NCBI GenBank assembly: GCA_030278955.1
Contig: JAOANR010000005.1
Location: 5,251,431 to 5,315,430 of the forward strand
DNA length: 64,000 bases
Source: Hygrophila difformis
Taxonomy: Eukaryota > Streptophyta > Magnoliopsida > Lamiales > Acanthaceae
Reading direction: 5' to 3'
Below are positions 44,651-56,494 of the stretch, in pieces; the first letter of the stretch is position 1; the number at the start of each line of letters is the position of its first letter. Both the position numbers and the translations under genes were made by a program. Under the pieces are notes generated by a model. It saw nothing but the letters and a program-made list of their open reading frames with translations. It ran no database searches and was not told the origin of the DNA.

Positions 44651-45369
44651 GTTGGCGCCCAAGGTGGTTCAGGACAAAAGTCAGAAAAAGCAGAAATGAA
44701 CAGTGGCATGCAAACAGCGTGATCTCACCCTATTTCAGATCAAAAAGCTATTCTAAGCTAAAAATAAGCAAGAAACATTCAAAATAAGGAAGAGCATGCT
44801 TAAACAAAAATAACAAGACTGGGCAGGATATTAAAAATAAAGCAAGAGTCCTAATCTAGGGTTTGATCACACATCCACACAACATTATCCATAATATGCC
44901 AACAGTAAACATAAGAGTAACAAAATGGGGGTCAAATGACCCCAAAATGAAAAAGAATGCATAAATCCATGGGGTGTGAGACCCATTTCATGATTTGGGA
45001 CACAAATGATGAATGTTTTCCCATATTATTGAAGAGGTGTTGTTAATACCCATGATTTGGGTATTACAAACCCTAAAACAAGAGTTTAGAAAACAAAACA
45101 TAGTATAAAAATGGCTATCTAAGCACTGTGAACAGTAAAACACTAATCTAAGCTAAACTAAGTGCAAAAATTAAATAATACATGAAAATAAACCTAAACT
45201 ACTCTACCTAAGAGAGAACTCCTACTGCTTGCCTTCAAGAACCTCTAACAAAATCTCAACCTTCCAACCAACCCTTAGCTCATGGGGGACACCTCATATT
45301 TATAGAAGTGTAACCCTAAGCCCATGGGCCTTGATTCTAGCCCATTGTGTCTTAAGACATCACACACAT

Positions 45370-45620
45370 CACAGCTTTGTCTCGGAACATCAAGTTGGTC
45401 GCGGAACACACTGCATGTGGCAAGGCTTCTCGACTGGGTCTTGTGTCTCTATTTGTGCATCTTGGTCGCGGAATGGACCTTTGTCGCGGAGCATGCCATC
45501 GCGACAAGGGTTATCGCGCCAGGGGCTTGGCTGGTCTCCTCTTCATTTGGGGCCAGTTGGTCGCGGAACATGCCTTTGTCGCGGAACACTGCATCGCGCC
45601 AAGGGTTTCCGCGACAAAGG
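45370..45620. repeat. CGCG palindrome array upstream of the 3' LTR TATA box
   Basis: Half-sites GGTCGCGGAA, TTTGTCGCGGA, CATCGCGACAA, ATCGCGCCA and TTTCCGCGACAAAGG at roughly 20-40-bp spacing, next to GGCCCA motifs (45632-45654). The copy in the 5' LTR is at 60668-60918. Confidence 0.85.
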
Positions 45621-45923
45621 TCTTCCTGGGCCTGCTGGATTGGGCCAGATGGGCCGAAAATATTCTTTTTGTGGGCTTTTCTATCTTTTTCCCATCTTTT
45701 TGTTTCCTTTTCTTTTTCTCATGTTTTTGGATTTTTCTAACATAAATATGTAATAAAATTACATATTTATGTCTTTCTCACACCAGCTTATTATTTTTAC
45801 AATTATGCATAAATCAGTCCAATTCGACTGCTTTCTTACTTAATGTAAGACCGGAATGCGATCAAATGCCCGTTTAAGACACGGAAATGGATTGAAAATA
45901 ATGGTCATTTTTGGCCATTATCA

Positions 45924-47604
45924 ACATCCTCACATTTAATACTGATCGTCCCCGGGCAGTCAGAGTCAATGTTCCTAGGAACACGGACTCTACATATTCA
46001 ATTCATTTTCGTGGCTTCATAAATCACATCCTTTTTAGATTGGGATAAGACAATCAAAAACTACAAGTGTTAAATTCCCTTGATTGCAGTGTTTAATGAA
46101 ATGATACTTGCTCACTATATCAGGCCTACAAATCAAACATTATCATCAATCCTTCATGAATATCATGTTTGAAAGATGCAAAGATTAAAAATTAGAATTA
46201 AGGTATGACATGAACATGTGTAATGAGAAAAGGCCTCACTTATAAAAGAATCGGAAAATTCACTCACTCTCAATTGGGGTTTAATCATGAACGCTCAAAA
46301 TCAAACTTTAATTAAATTATCCCATAAGCTTGCAATCAGACCAACTCGCCACCGGCTCATTTCTTCAAATCGAGATCACGAGGTCTTATTCGAGGGTTGT
46401 AACGGGGCGTACGGTTGTAACATTAGGTAGGAAAGGGAAATTATTGGGCTAAGAAGTGGCAAGAATTTATTCCATCATAACTTGGCATTTTTATTTAAAC
46501 TTTATGATCATTATTGTTTCTTTCTTTTTGGTTTTCTTCTGCAGGACATTAGACTATTGTCTAATTGCTTGTCATTTGCAATTTATTGTTATTGACTGAA
46601 ATTCAACATTTTTCTCTCTCTTTTTTTTTTTTTTTTTTTGATGAATCGGTTTATAATATACCGATTAACATGGATTGATGATCATAAGTTTAATGCCTTC
46701 GATAGAATTCATTCTTACACACTTGGGTTTGATTTTCTTGGTCTTTTTATAAGGCTAGGAATAATATAGAGGGCTTCAAAGAAAAATTAGGCTTAAGGCT
46801 CAAATTGGTTAATCCTAAAGGGAAAATATTTTTGGGTTTGGATTTCAAACGAAGGCCAAAAAAAATTGGGTTTTCTAGGTGCCTCGATCATATGCTCGAT
46901 TTCGGGAATATGGCGTGGTCTTGAATCGGTCCCAATTGCAAGTTCTAGTTTCCTTTAATCAAAATGATTCACACATCAAAGAAAATGAATGAGTAAAATT
47001 GACTCATGGCTCAAATCTCACAAGGTTGGGTTGATTCATGTCATACAATATTCTCAAATTTAATCGAAGCTTAATTCTAACAATTTATTCAATCAAAATC
47101 TCTAACATGCAGATTTATTACCCAATAAGCTGATCGCATCATTAAATTTTTATAGCTCAAAACCTCAGGAATTCATGTCATGCATGTCTTCAATTATATT
47201 ATCCCAATTTGAAAGTCTGAAGATTTAATCATAAGCCTAAATTCAACCTGTGAATTTAGAGCAAGTTTATGCATATTTTTGCTGGTTATTTAATTGAAAG
47301 CAGTAAAGAGGCACTGCTGACATACTGAGTATGTCAACAGCATATTTTTGGTCTGACAGTCACTTATTCATCTCGGACTGTGCAGACATCTTTTAAAAGG
47401 AAAGCAGTAAAGAGTTGTTTAGTGGTCTCAAAAGCTGAGTTCCAATTTAGGGAAAGCAATTAAATACATCCGAGGCAAGGGATTCTCGTGCAGTTAATAC
47501 GAACCTGCACACACAAAAGGAGGAAATCCCTTGCAAATACTACTACTAGGATGGAATTAAAACAAAGCAGGGTAAATGCGGGGCTAGGATTCTTCCTTCC
47601 TTCT
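45924..47604 (-). other. Athila 3' non-coding region, between F-box gene and 3' LTR
   Basis: About 1.7 kb without open frames. It has a T-run at 46621-46639. At 45924 the sequence abutting the LTR reads ACATCCTCACATTTA on the plus strand; its complement is a purine-rich TAAATGTGAGGATGT that is the likely polypurine tract. Confidence 0.7.
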
Positions 47605-49421
47605 TCAGAACATGTAGCTAGCCCAGTGGAGATAGCTGGATAGCTCGCACCGCAGACACCAATCATTGGGATCTGTTATGGCCTCGTGATCCCTGGGGCA
47701 GTAAACTCTGCCTTCCTGATCAGCCCATAGGAATGGGGTGTCTGGTTGGTCAACCATCCACTCGAGGACATTGACGGATGTGTCTTGGAAGACTGACCAT
47801 TTCGTCACTATCCTGTCAATCATCCTGATTCCCTGCTCGACCTGCCCTGCGTCCTCCTTGCTCATGAGCATCAACCCGTAGGCAAAGACTGTCGCTTTAT
47901 GATTGTCCTCAATCCCCAGGCGTAGCAGTTCATAGGCTTGCTCTTCATTCCCCTCTCCAAATGCCAACATTGCTGGAATGATTTGGAGATTGTGGTTTCC
48001 AGCCTGGTCGCATGTCCGAAGGAATCTCCGCTTCTCCCAACGATAGTACTCCCGCCCTCTCTTTATAGTGGATGAGTTGACCTCGCATCGTTTGTAGACG
48101 ATGGAGAGGTTCCCGGCATCCCTGAATTTCTTGCAGGTTTGCTGTGCCTTGAAGGCTTCACTGATGTCATTCTCTCCTACACGAGAGAGGATTTCACCCA
48201 GGAGCTCGAGGGGTAAGTCCAGCAGATGAGTTTCTTCGGGTGCATGGTCTGGAATGGGAGGATTACCCCTGAAAAGATAAGAAGTGATGAATCCAATTTT
48301 TATATAATTTTCGGAAATTATTCAAGTTTAGAAACCAACATCCTCACATTTAGAGCTTTGCTCTAGATGTGAGATTATTAAATTTCTGACTTGAATTTTT
48401 AATTTAAAGCACATGTAAATAATATTTGGTTTTAAATGGGTTTAAGAGCCCAAAATAAAATAAAATTGGCCATTGGGCCTAAAATCTTTTTAATGGGCCA
48501 TAGGGCCCAAAAGTTTTCAGTTTATTAAACAAGTCCGAGACACTTGTTGGAAGTGGAATGAGATGGATAGGTGGAAATGGAATGCTCGAATATTGGAATG
48601 TGCAATGGAGACGTGGCGGAACGGATTTGCTGTTTCTGGATAGCTTGGACTGTTTGGACAGTTTTTGCATCCAGAAAATTTGCAAACACTGTTTTTAATT
48701 TTAAAAATGGTTGACTTGTTTTATTTAATAAAAGTGGGATGTGAGTGGTCCCATTTTGGATTTTTGAAAAGGATAGCAGTTGGGTGACAAAAGTACTGCT
48801 ATCTTACTCACACAAGTGTTCCATTGGGAACAAAAGACTCAAGTCAAACATTAAACAAAAATAACTCTTTTTGTCTTTTTCTAAAAGGTTGCTTTTATTA
48901 AAAGTGGAAGCTTCCTATTGGGTGTTTGTACTATGTTTCCATAAACAAACAAACACTTATTCCCATGAGATTTCTAACATGAGAACAAATGTGCCCAAAA
49001 AGATCTTCCATCTTTATTACACCACCCACACTGTGCACATCACATCAGGATCAATCAAACCAATAACATCAAGATATTCAAAACAATACCCAAATGTTCA
49101 TCAGTTTGTTCTTTCCAGTTTTAAACTTCAAAAATCTGTGAACCTTTACCAGTTTTAACACCCTTTGGCAGTTTCAAAATGGGGTTTCAACGTTTGAAAA
49201 CAGTGCTCATAATCGAGAGCACTTCCAAAAATTCTAAAGTTAAAATCACATAAAAACCACACCACACCAAGAACACAACAAAATGAAAAACGAGACAAAA
49301 CAAAAAGAACGGGTCCGAAGGGGGGCCATGACCATGGTGAAAATAGGGTTTACCCTCTCCTCCTTGGCTCGGGTCTAGGCACGGGTCCAAGGATTGGGAG
49401 GGGTCCATGAAATCGGTCCAT
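47605..49421 (-). CDS. Captured F-box protein gene, 2 exons, 243 aa
   Basis: Exon 1 49354-49421 (starts MDRFHGPLPILGPVP) ends AGAGG|GTAAAC; exon 2 47605-48268 begins after CTTATCTTTTCAG. The junction keeps frame and the total is 732 nt with one stop. Residues ~39-80 are an F-box-like domain (LLDLPLELLGEILSRV; TCKKF). A basic stretch (KRGREYYRWEKRRF) and a Sel1-like helical segment at ~120-165 (EEQAYELLRLGIEDNHKATV) follow, then a Cys-containing end. The layout matches plant F-box proteins of the At2g35280-like family, which act as SCF ubiquitin-ligase substrate adaptors. It lies between pol and the 3' LTR, on the same strand. The family assignment is by eye; exon structure and frame are seen directly. 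Confidence 0.8.
48269..49353 (-). other. Intron of the F-box gene
   Basis: 1,085 bp, AT-rich, GT-AG. Near its 3' end (48344-48387) is a PPT-like CAACATCCTCACATTTAGAG (plus strand) followed by a hairpin CTCACATTTAGAGC / GCTCTAGATGTGAG. Confidence 0.65.
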
Positions 49422-49569
49422 AGTTTCCCTTAGAAATGGCGTGCAAGAGTGCGAAGAACACGTGGTGTTCGTTCGGATGAGAGAAAAATGGGGGAAAAGA
49501 AGATGAAGAAACTGAAAGAAGTTGAAATGACAGGAGGGAGGTGAAGAGAAACTGGAGGGGGTGGGGGGG

Positions 49570-49577
49570 TATAAATA
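49570..49577 (-). promoter_or_regulatory. TATA box of the F-box gene
   Basis: TATTTATA on the minus strand, about 150 bp upstream of the ATG. It is followed by a C/T-rich leader typical of plant 5' UTRs (about 49440-49565). The CGCG palindrome array lies immediately upstream. Confidence 0.6.
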
Positions 49578-49582
49578 CTTGA

Positions 49583-49898
49583 ACTTTTGTCGCGGAATCC
49601 GAGACTTTGTCGCGGAACAAGGTTCCGCGACAAGGCATAGCGACATTAGAGATGTCGCGGAGTTGAGGGTTGGTCGCGGAGTCATGCTCCGCGACAAGGC
49701 CATCGCGACAAAGTTCAGTATGGAGACAGTCAACGCAGGTCATGTCGCGGAACAGGTCCTGGTCGCGGAGTCATGCTCCGCGACAAGGTGCATCGCGACA
49801 AGATGTGGGGAAGGGTTAAGAAAGAGAAAAGGGGTTTGTCGCGGAACAGGTCCTGGTCGCGATGCATGACATCGCGACAAAGGTCCTTCCGCGACAAA
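49583..49898. repeat. CGCG palindrome array upstream of the F-box gene TATA box
   Basis: Contains a perfect hairpin with 12-bp arms TTGTCGCGGAAC (49607-49618 with 49622-49633) and two copies of TCGCGGAG-TCATG-CTCCGCGA (near 49675 and 49765), plus several half-sites. It is the same family of motifs as in the LTRs but lies outside them, directly upstream (minus strand) of the TATA box at 49570. Confidence 0.88.
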
Positions 49899-50388
49899 GG
49901 ATTTTGAATTTTCAAATTTTCTTGGACTGGGCCCGAGTGTGGTATTGGGCCTGCGTCCATTTTATTTGATTTGGGCTAAATAAATTTAGTCCAAGTAAAT
50001 TCAAAATGCTGGGCTGAAAATTAAATAGTCCACTTGCATAAAATTAGGTTGGGTCAGTTCCATTTATCTGTGAATTTTATTTCGGGTCTTGAATTTCTTC
50101 AATTCCCGAAAACATTTTCTCAGATTTATAGAACTAATCCAACCAAGAACCTGGTTTTTCCATGTTACTCTTATCTGCTCCTCTTTTTGGTGGTTCCGAA
50201 CTTCTGCAAGACAGACAAATAAGACGCATTAGATTTTCTCCAAATATCAACATCCTCACATTTAGAGTCTTAGTACTCTAAATGTTTAATTGATCTTTGG
50301 GTACTTTCTTGCCATGAAGTAAATACTGTAAATATATACTATATATATATATATAAAATAAAATTTTTGTGTTTTTAAATGCTGTTTC
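49899..50388 (-). other. Spacer between pol and the F-box promoter
   Basis: Contains GGCCCA motifs near 49930, an acceptor-like TTTGTCTGTCTTGCAG on the minus strand at about 50202-50217, and another CAACATCCTCACATTTAGAG (50249-50268) with a perfect hairpin ACATTTAGAGT / ACTCTAAATGT. An AT run is at 50339-50355. Confidence 0.6.
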
Positions 50389-53300
50389 TTATTGAGTGTA
50401 AGCCGGGTCTGCCACTGCTTGGCTTTCTTTCTCCGGATCGAACTGTCCGAGGTACTCTTTCAATCGTTGTCCATTCACCACTATATCGCCCCTGCCAGTT
50501 CGAATCCTGACAGCTCCATTTTTGAACACCTCTAGTACTTCATGTGGTCCTTCCCATCTAGATTTGAGCTTTCCGGGGAACAGCTTCAACCTAGTATTGA
50601 ACAATAACACATGTTGACCAACATAAAAATACTTAGGTTTGATCCGGCGATCGTGCAACTTCTGGGTCCGCTCCTTGTAAATTCGAGAGCTTTCATAAGC
50701 TTGCGCTCGTATTTCCTCAATTTCATTGAGGTCCAACTTACGTTTGCTCTGAGCAACTTTCGGATCGAAGTTAAGCGTTTTCACGGCCCAGTAAGCTTTA
50801 TGCTCTAGCTCTACAGGCAAATGACAGGCTTTTCCAAAGACCAGCCTGTATGGAGACATCCCGATGGGAGTCTTATATGCTGTCCGGTATGCCCATAGAG
50901 CATCATTGAGCTTACGTGCCCAATCCTTACGGGTTATCCCGACAGTGGCTTCGAGTATGTGTTTGATTTCGCGATTGGATACTTCGACTTGACCACTAGT
51001 CTGGGGATGATAAGGTGTGCCTATCTTATGGAGGATCCCATTTTTACTCATTAAAGTTTCAAAACCTTTATTAATAAAGTGTGTTCCTCCATCAGATATC
51101 ACCACCCTAGGTACGCCAAATCGACTGAAAATGTTGTTCTTGAGGAACTTGATGACTTGGCTACCATCATTGGTCGGTAATGCGACAGCCTCGACCCATT
51201 TGGATACGTAATCGACAGCTACCAAGATATAGTAGTTTCCACCAGATGGTGGAAACGGTCCCATGAAGTCGATGCCCCATACATCAAAGATCTCAAGTGT
51301 GAGAATCCCCTTTTGAGGCATCTCATCCCTCTTGGAGATGTTTCCTAATCTTTGGCATCTGTCACAGCCCTTAACAAATGTCCTGCAATCCTCATAGATG
51401 TGAGGCCAATAAAATCCACATTCGAGGACCTTGTGGGCCGTTCGAGCGGGACCATGGTGACCTCCATATTCTGATTCATGGCATTTTCTGACAATTTGAT
51501 AAGCTTCATGCTCGGTCACACATCGCCTGATTATTAAATCAGGGCAGTGTTTGAAGAGATAAGGTTCTTCCCAGAAGTAACTTAATACATCTCGTTTGAA
51601 CTTATTCCTCTGATGATAGTTCGAAAACTGGGGGGTTATTCCGCATGCCAAGAAGTTAGCGATGTCGGAAAACCATGGACAAGCTTGATTATGCAGATGC
51701 AACGCGAACAACTGTTCGTCCGGGAAATCCTCATTGACGGCTTTTTCCTTTTTATCATTATCTAATCGAGATAAGTGGTCAGCAGCACCATTATCTCGAC
51801 CTCGCCTATCTTTTATTATGATGTCGAATTCTTGCAACAGAAGTACCCACCTGATTAATCGAGGTTTTGCATCTTGTTTGCTAAACAAGTATCTCAATGC
51901 TGTATGATCAGTGTATACTATGGTCTTCGTACCTATTAGGTACTGTCTGAACTTGTCAAACGCGAAGACTACAGCATACATCTCTTTCTCCGTTGTGGTG
52001 TAGTTAACTTGGGCCTCATTCAGGGCATGACTTGCGTAATGAATTACGCAGTGTCTCCCATCCTTATGTTGTCCAAGAACTGCGCCTACGGCGAGACCAC
52101 TAGCATCGCACATTACCTCGAAAGGTATTGACCAATCGGGTGGTTGCACTATCGGTGCAGAAACCAACATCTTCTTGAGCGTGTCAAAGGCTTGGACACA
52201 CGCTTCATTTATTAAGAAAGGATTTTCTTTACAAAGCAGATTAGTGAGCGGCTTGGCAATTTTAGAGAAATCCTTAATGAATCGCCGGTAAAAACCGGCA
52301 TGCCCTAAGAAGCTCCTAACTGATTTGATCGAGTTAGGAAGAGGGAGATTGGAAATGATGGAAACTTTGGCTGGATCAACTTCAATGCCTGCACGAGAAA
52401 TGCGATGACCTAACACTATGCCCTCAGTAACCATAAAATGGCACTTTTCCCAATTTAAAACCAAGTTAGTGTCCTCACACCTCTTTAAAATCTTAGCAAG
52501 ATTGGTCAAACAATCTTCGAACGTATCTCCATATACAGAGAAGTCATCCATGAAGACCTCAATGCATTTTTCGATAAATTCAGAGAAAATAGACATCATG
52601 CATCTTTGAAAAGTAGCAGGTGCATTGCATAAACCAAAAGGCATCCGTCGATAGGCAAAGGTGCCGTACGGGCAAGTAAAAGTGGTTTTATCATGGTCCT
52701 CACTGGAAATAACAATCTGATTATAACCAGAATAACCATCCAAAAAGCAATAAAACTCTCTCCCTGCCAACCTCTCAAGCATCTGATCAATGAATGGCAA
52801 TGGAAAATGGTCCTTGCGTGTGGCCTCGTTCAGCTTCCGGTAATCGATACAAACTCTCCATCCGGTCACTGGCCTGGTTGCAACCTCTTCTCCTTGCTCA
52901 TTCTTGGTTATGCACATCCCTCCTCGTTTGGGTACGACCTGCACTGGGCTAACCCATTTGCTATCAGAGATAGGATAGATTATACCAGCATCTAAGAGCT
53001 TGATAACTTCTTTCCTTACCACTTCCTGCATAAGGGGGTTCAATCGCCTCTGAGGTTGACGGGAGGGTTTAAACTCTTCTTCCATTAGAATCCTGTGCAT
53101 GCATATAGAAGGGCTTATTCCTTTTATATCAGAAATGGTCCAACCTATTGCATGTACATGTTTCTTAAGAACGACCACCAGAGCATTTTCTTGCTCTTGA
53201 GAGAGCTTAGCCGAAACAATCACGGGTAACTTTTTATGTTCTGCGAGAAACGCGTACTTGAGATGATCGGGTAGTGTTTTAAGTTCAAGCTCTGGTGGAC

Positions 53301-53742
53301 ATTCAACGGAAGGGAGTAGTTTGCGAGAATTGGGTAGTGGGAGAACAGATTTACCTTCGGGATCCTGCATCAGTACAGGATCCTCTTCTTCCTCTTGGTT
53401 GGCGTCCTCATGGAAGTCCATGCCATCAAATTCCTCCAAATCCCCTGTTTCGGGATCGGCGAAGTGAACGGCTTTGCATTCTTTGTGCTCCACGCCAGCA
53501 GGCTTCAGTACCTGCTTTGATGGTTCATCCAGCATCATTTCACACTCAAGTTCAGAGTCAAGCTCTTCCCTAACTATTACATTTTCAAATGAAAAACACG
53601 AACTGTCATTCGGAAATTTCTGCAATTTCTCCATATCAAAGATGATCTCCTCGCCATCGACCCTTAAGGTGACTTTTCCGGATTTAGCGTCAATCAGTGC
53701 ACCACCAGTGGCTAGAATTGGGCGTCCAAGGATAAGTGGCAT
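50389..53742 (-). CDS. Athila Pol: reverse transcriptase, RNase H, integrase
   Basis: An uninterrupted 1,117-codon frame, in phase with Gag. It opens with the conserved [19 protein letters not shown] lies at ~245-440, with catalytic FMDD encoded at 52543-52554. RNase H at ~530-650 shows EVMCDASG and [10 protein letters not shown]. Integrase at ~740-980 has [15 protein letters not shown] and the DDE core ([31 protein letters not shown]). All visible catalytic residues are present, so the pol part looks functional. It could only be made by readthrough of, or independent initiation beyond, the upstream stops. Confidence 0.95.
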   Translation of the reverse strand: MPLILGRPILATGGALIDAKSGKVTLRVDGEEIIFDMEKLQKFPNDSSCFSFENVIVREELDSELECEMMLDEPSKQVLKPAGVEHKECKAVHFADPETGDLEEFDGMDFHEDANQEEEEDPVLMQDPEGKSVLPLPNSRKLLPSVECPPELELKTLPDHLKYAFLAEHKKLPVIVSAKLSQEQENALVVVLKKHVHAIGWTISDIKGISPSICMHRILMEEEFKPSRQPQRRLNPLMQEVVRKEVIKLLDAGIIYPISDSKWVSPVQVVPKRGGMCITKNEQGEEVATRPVTGWRVCIDYRKLNEATRKDHFPLPFIDQMLERLAGREFYCFLDGYSGYNQIVISSEDHDKTTFTCPYGTFAYRRMPFGLCNAPATFQRCMMSIFSEFIEKCIEVFMDDFSVYGDTFEDCLTNLAKILKRCEDTNLVLNWEKCHFMVTEGIVLGHRISRAGIEVDPAKVSIISNLPLPNSIKSVRSFLGHAGFYRRFIKDFSKIAKPLTNLLCKENPFLINEACVQAFDTLKKMLVSAPIVQPPDWSIPFEVMCDASGLAVGAVLGQHKDGRHCVIHYASHALNEAQVNYTTTEKEMYAVVFAFDKFRQYLIGTKTIVYTDHTALRYLFSKQDAKPRLIRWVLLLQEFDIIIKDRRGRDNGAADHLSRLDNDKKEKAVNEDFPDEQLFALHLHNQACPWFSDIANFLACGITPQFSNYHQRNKFKRDVLSYFWEEPYLFKHCPDLIIRRCVTEHEAYQIVRKCHESEYGGHHGPARTAHKVLECGFYWPHIYEDCRTFVKGCDRCQRLGNISKRDEMPQKGILTLEIFDVWGIDFMGPFPPSGGNYYILVAVDYVSKWVEAVALPTNDGSQVIKFLKNNIFSRFGVPRVVISDGGTHFINKGFETLMSKNGILHKIGTPYHPQTSGQVEVSNREIKHILEATVGITRKDWARKLNDALWAYRTAYKTPIGMSPYRLVFGKACHLPVELEHKAYWAVKTLNFDPKVAQSKRKLDLNEIEEIRAQAYESSRIYKERTQKLHDRRIKPKYFYVGQHVLLFNTRLKLFPGKLKSRWEGPHEVLEVFKNGAVRIRTGRGDIVVNGQRLKEYLGQFDPEKESQAVADPAYTQ

Positions 53743-53826
53743 TTCAGAATCCTCTTCAATGTCGAGGACGATGAAGTCGACCGGGAAAAGAACTTGCCCG
53801 GTTTTGACTACAACATCCTTAAGGAT

Positions 53827-54783
53827 TCATACGGGCTGAGTGATCGATCTGTCTGCGAGTTGCAGTCTCATCTTGACCGGTTGAATTTCTCCAAGCTTAA
53901 GGCGAACAGCCATAGCTAGTGGCATCACATTGATGCTTGATCCTAGATCACAAAGCCCCATACTCACTTTGGCCTTTCCGAATTGTACTGGAAGTGTGCA
54001 ACATCCGGGGTCCTCTTTCTTTTCAGGCATTCTCCTCTGAACGATGGCGCTGCATGTGCTGTTGAGAATAATTACCTCTTCCTGCTCAACCTGCCTTTTT
54101 CCTGAAATCAATTCTTTCAAGAACTTAGCATAGATGGGCATTTCGGAAATCATTTCTGTGAGAGGAATGGTTATCTCTACAGACTTTAATCGTTGCAGAA
54201 ATTTCTTGAATTTAAGATCATGTTCTTTATTTTTAAGCCGCGCAGGATAGGGAATCCTGGGCATGTACTTGTTATTAGCAATTTTTGGTGGTGAAGGGAA
54301 GGAAGTTGTACCTTCACCTGTACCCTTATCTGGTTCAGCCGTTTCAGGTGCAGCTTCAGTCTGCAATTCGGCTGTCTCTCTTTCTGCTTCGTTCCCATTA
54401 TCAGCTTCCTTACCAGCATTGTCAACAATATCATCTTTTTCAAATTGCGCTCCAGTATCCACTCCCTTTGGTCCAGCTAGTACTCTCCCAGATTTCAAGA
54501 TTATTGCCTTGCATTGCGGGTTCTTTTCCGCAGTGCTAGGCAATGTTTCTTTGTCCCTTTTCTGCATCTCATTAGCCATCTGTGTAACTTGGGTCTCCAC
54601 ATTTCTGATGGAGGCCTGCAGTTGATTGTTGATCTCTTTCTGACTAGTGATGAAATCAGTCATCAGATTCTCAAGCCTTGAAGGAGGCTTTTGATTCTAA
54701 TTCTGATTTTGCTGCTGATTCTGATTCCACTGGCCTTGGTTTGGGACAAACTGAGGCTGGAAATTCTGATTGGGCTGAAAGTT
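53827..54783 (-). pseudogene. Athila Gag tail and protease segment, between nonsense codons
   Basis: Same frame as Gag. A second TAG lies at 54697-54699; from 54663 the frame is open for 278 codons. It contains KAIILKSGR, the conserved PYPARLKNK block and the protease active-site segment CDLGSSINVMPLA (DLGAS-type). It ends at TGA 53827-53829, where relatives have a PYGI-type sequence. The protease would process the polyprotein. Confidence 0.88.
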
Positions 54784-56349
54784 CTAGAAATTCTGCGGCG
54801 GCCTCTGCTGGATCTGAGGTTGGAAACCTGGATTCTGAAAATGTTGGCCCCTGTTCTGATTGAATCCCTGATTCTGTTGAGGGTTGAACTGCTGTTGCTG
54901 TGGCTTATTCAAGAGATGTGAATTCAAGGCGTTGTTGTTTGAATAAGACAAATTCGGGTGTCTATTTGGAAAAGCTCCTGCATAGTTACAGCTCTCTGCT
55001 GTGACTTGCTCGCATGTGTCAGTTGCATGAGCACCTTGACACAGTCCACAGATCACATCAGTTTGCTGTCCCTGCGCGGAACTTCCAACTCCTTGATTCA
55101 CAGATAACGCTGCCACTTGCTCTTGAAGCTTTTCAATGTCTGACTTCTCTACTGTACCTACAACACACAAACCACGAGGGGGAGTGGGATTACCATCATC
55201 AGTTAGAACAGAACGGTTGACACTCATGGCTTCAATCTTTGCCCAGGCTTGGTCCATAGGTATGTAGAGCAAATGTTGACCACCGGCAGCATCAAGCATG
55301 GATTTCCATGCTGGGGTCAGACCACTGTAGAACTTTCTCAGTCTCTCCCAGTCATGGAAACCATGTTGAGGACACTTTCTGAGTAGGTTGAAGAATCTTT
55401 CCTTTGCATCATACAAGGACTCGTCTGGTTTCATCTTGAATTCCGCAATTTTGGAGCGGCATTCATCCACCTTGGACTCCGGGAAGTATTTTGCTAGGAA
55501 GTTTCTGATCACATCTTCCCATGTAGACTTCTGATTTACGGGCAGTGACTTGTACCATGTTCGTGCTCCGCTTGTCAGAGAGAAGGGGAATAGCCTTAGT
55601 CGAATGGTGTTTGCGGGTACATCACGATTTTTGATCGTGTCACACAATTCAAGGAAGGTTTGCAGGTGATCATGGGGATCTTCATGACTTGCTCCGGCAA
55701 ACTGGTTGCTCTGGACTAGATTGATTAGGGCCGGTTTCAGTTCGAAATTCCTGGCCAAGAATGGAGCTTGTCCAGGAATGTTCAGATATGGCTCTAAAAT
55801 CGGCTGCATGTAATCAGCAGCAGCTGCTGCTTGATGATTGTTCTCAGGCCCGCCTTGGTATTGCTGTGGGTAGTAGTTCTGAGGCATGAAATAGTTCCTC
55901 GGATCATTGAAATCATTCGGATTCGGGGGATTCTGATGGGGGTTGTGGTATTGCTGATTCTGTTGGTTTGGGAAATTTTGCTGATTTGGTTGGTTTTGGT
56001 TGTTTGGTGGGTTTTGGTTCGGGTTGGGAGGGGGTGCCTCGAAGTGTTGCTGGTCCATGTTTGGTGGATTCCCACCTCCTTGTATGATCTGGGGAGGGGG
56101 ATCATCCAAATCATCATGATCAGCATCTTCGGGGTCTTCCTCAATGTTGTGAAGTGGGGGATTGGGTTGAATGATTGGTGGGATGTCAGGGTTTGCCATT
56201 TCGGAGATATCGCTGCTGGTGCTTGGCGAAAGTAATGCCTGTCGTTCCCGTTCCCTTCTTCGTTTAGTCTCCGCCCTAAGACGTCGAGCTGTCTTTTCTA
56301 TCTCGGAATTAAACGGGATCTCGGCTGGCGTCTGCTTCCTCCTTTGCAT
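54784..56349 (-). pseudogene. Athila Gag, closed by an in-frame TAG
   Basis: 521 codons starting MQRRKQTPAEIPFNS. After an acidic/Pro-rich N-terminus and an N/Q/P-rich stretch comes the Athila Gag core at ~205-365 (LKPALINLVQSNQFAG; LRLFPFSLTSGARTWY; FLAKYFPESK; SLYDAKERFFNLLRKCP). A zinc-knuckle-like CGLCQGAHATDTC follows near 425. The frame stops at TAG 54784-54786 inside a repeated QNF(Q) stretch, where the sense codon was probably CAG. Gag would assemble the virus-like particle. Confidence 0.92.
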
Positions 56350-56494
56350 AGAACAACGGCTTCAATAATGACAGTACCTGTACAATCCCCTGGTTAGAAG
56401 TGGTTCTGAAGGTGAATATTTATAATTATATGTATAGGCTACTTCTAGGAGCAATGAGGAATGTAATTCTCTAAATAAAACGGCGCTGCATCCT

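Larger units (their letters stand above)
41214..45923 (-). repeat. 3' LTR of the Athila element (4,710 bp)
   Basis: Left copy. On the coding strand U3 runs from 45923 to a TATAAATA box at 45297-45304; the rest, about 4 kb, would be R-U5. It contains two CGCG palindrome arrays (44113-44650 and 45370-45620), a 73-codon ORF at 41295-41516 and no known gene. Confidence 0.95.

Noticed and set aside
44156..44787. Overlapping ORFs on both strands with repeated RGTWLRDK / VAERGSATR peptides (also 59454-60085 and 45229-45753)
   Set aside because: The repeated peptides are by-products of the CGCG palindromes read in several frames; no family resemblance.
49583..49898. Regularly repeated palindromes that could suggest a CRISPR-like array
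   Set aside because: Spacing and intervening sequences are irregular, arms vary, and the genome is a plant nuclear one.
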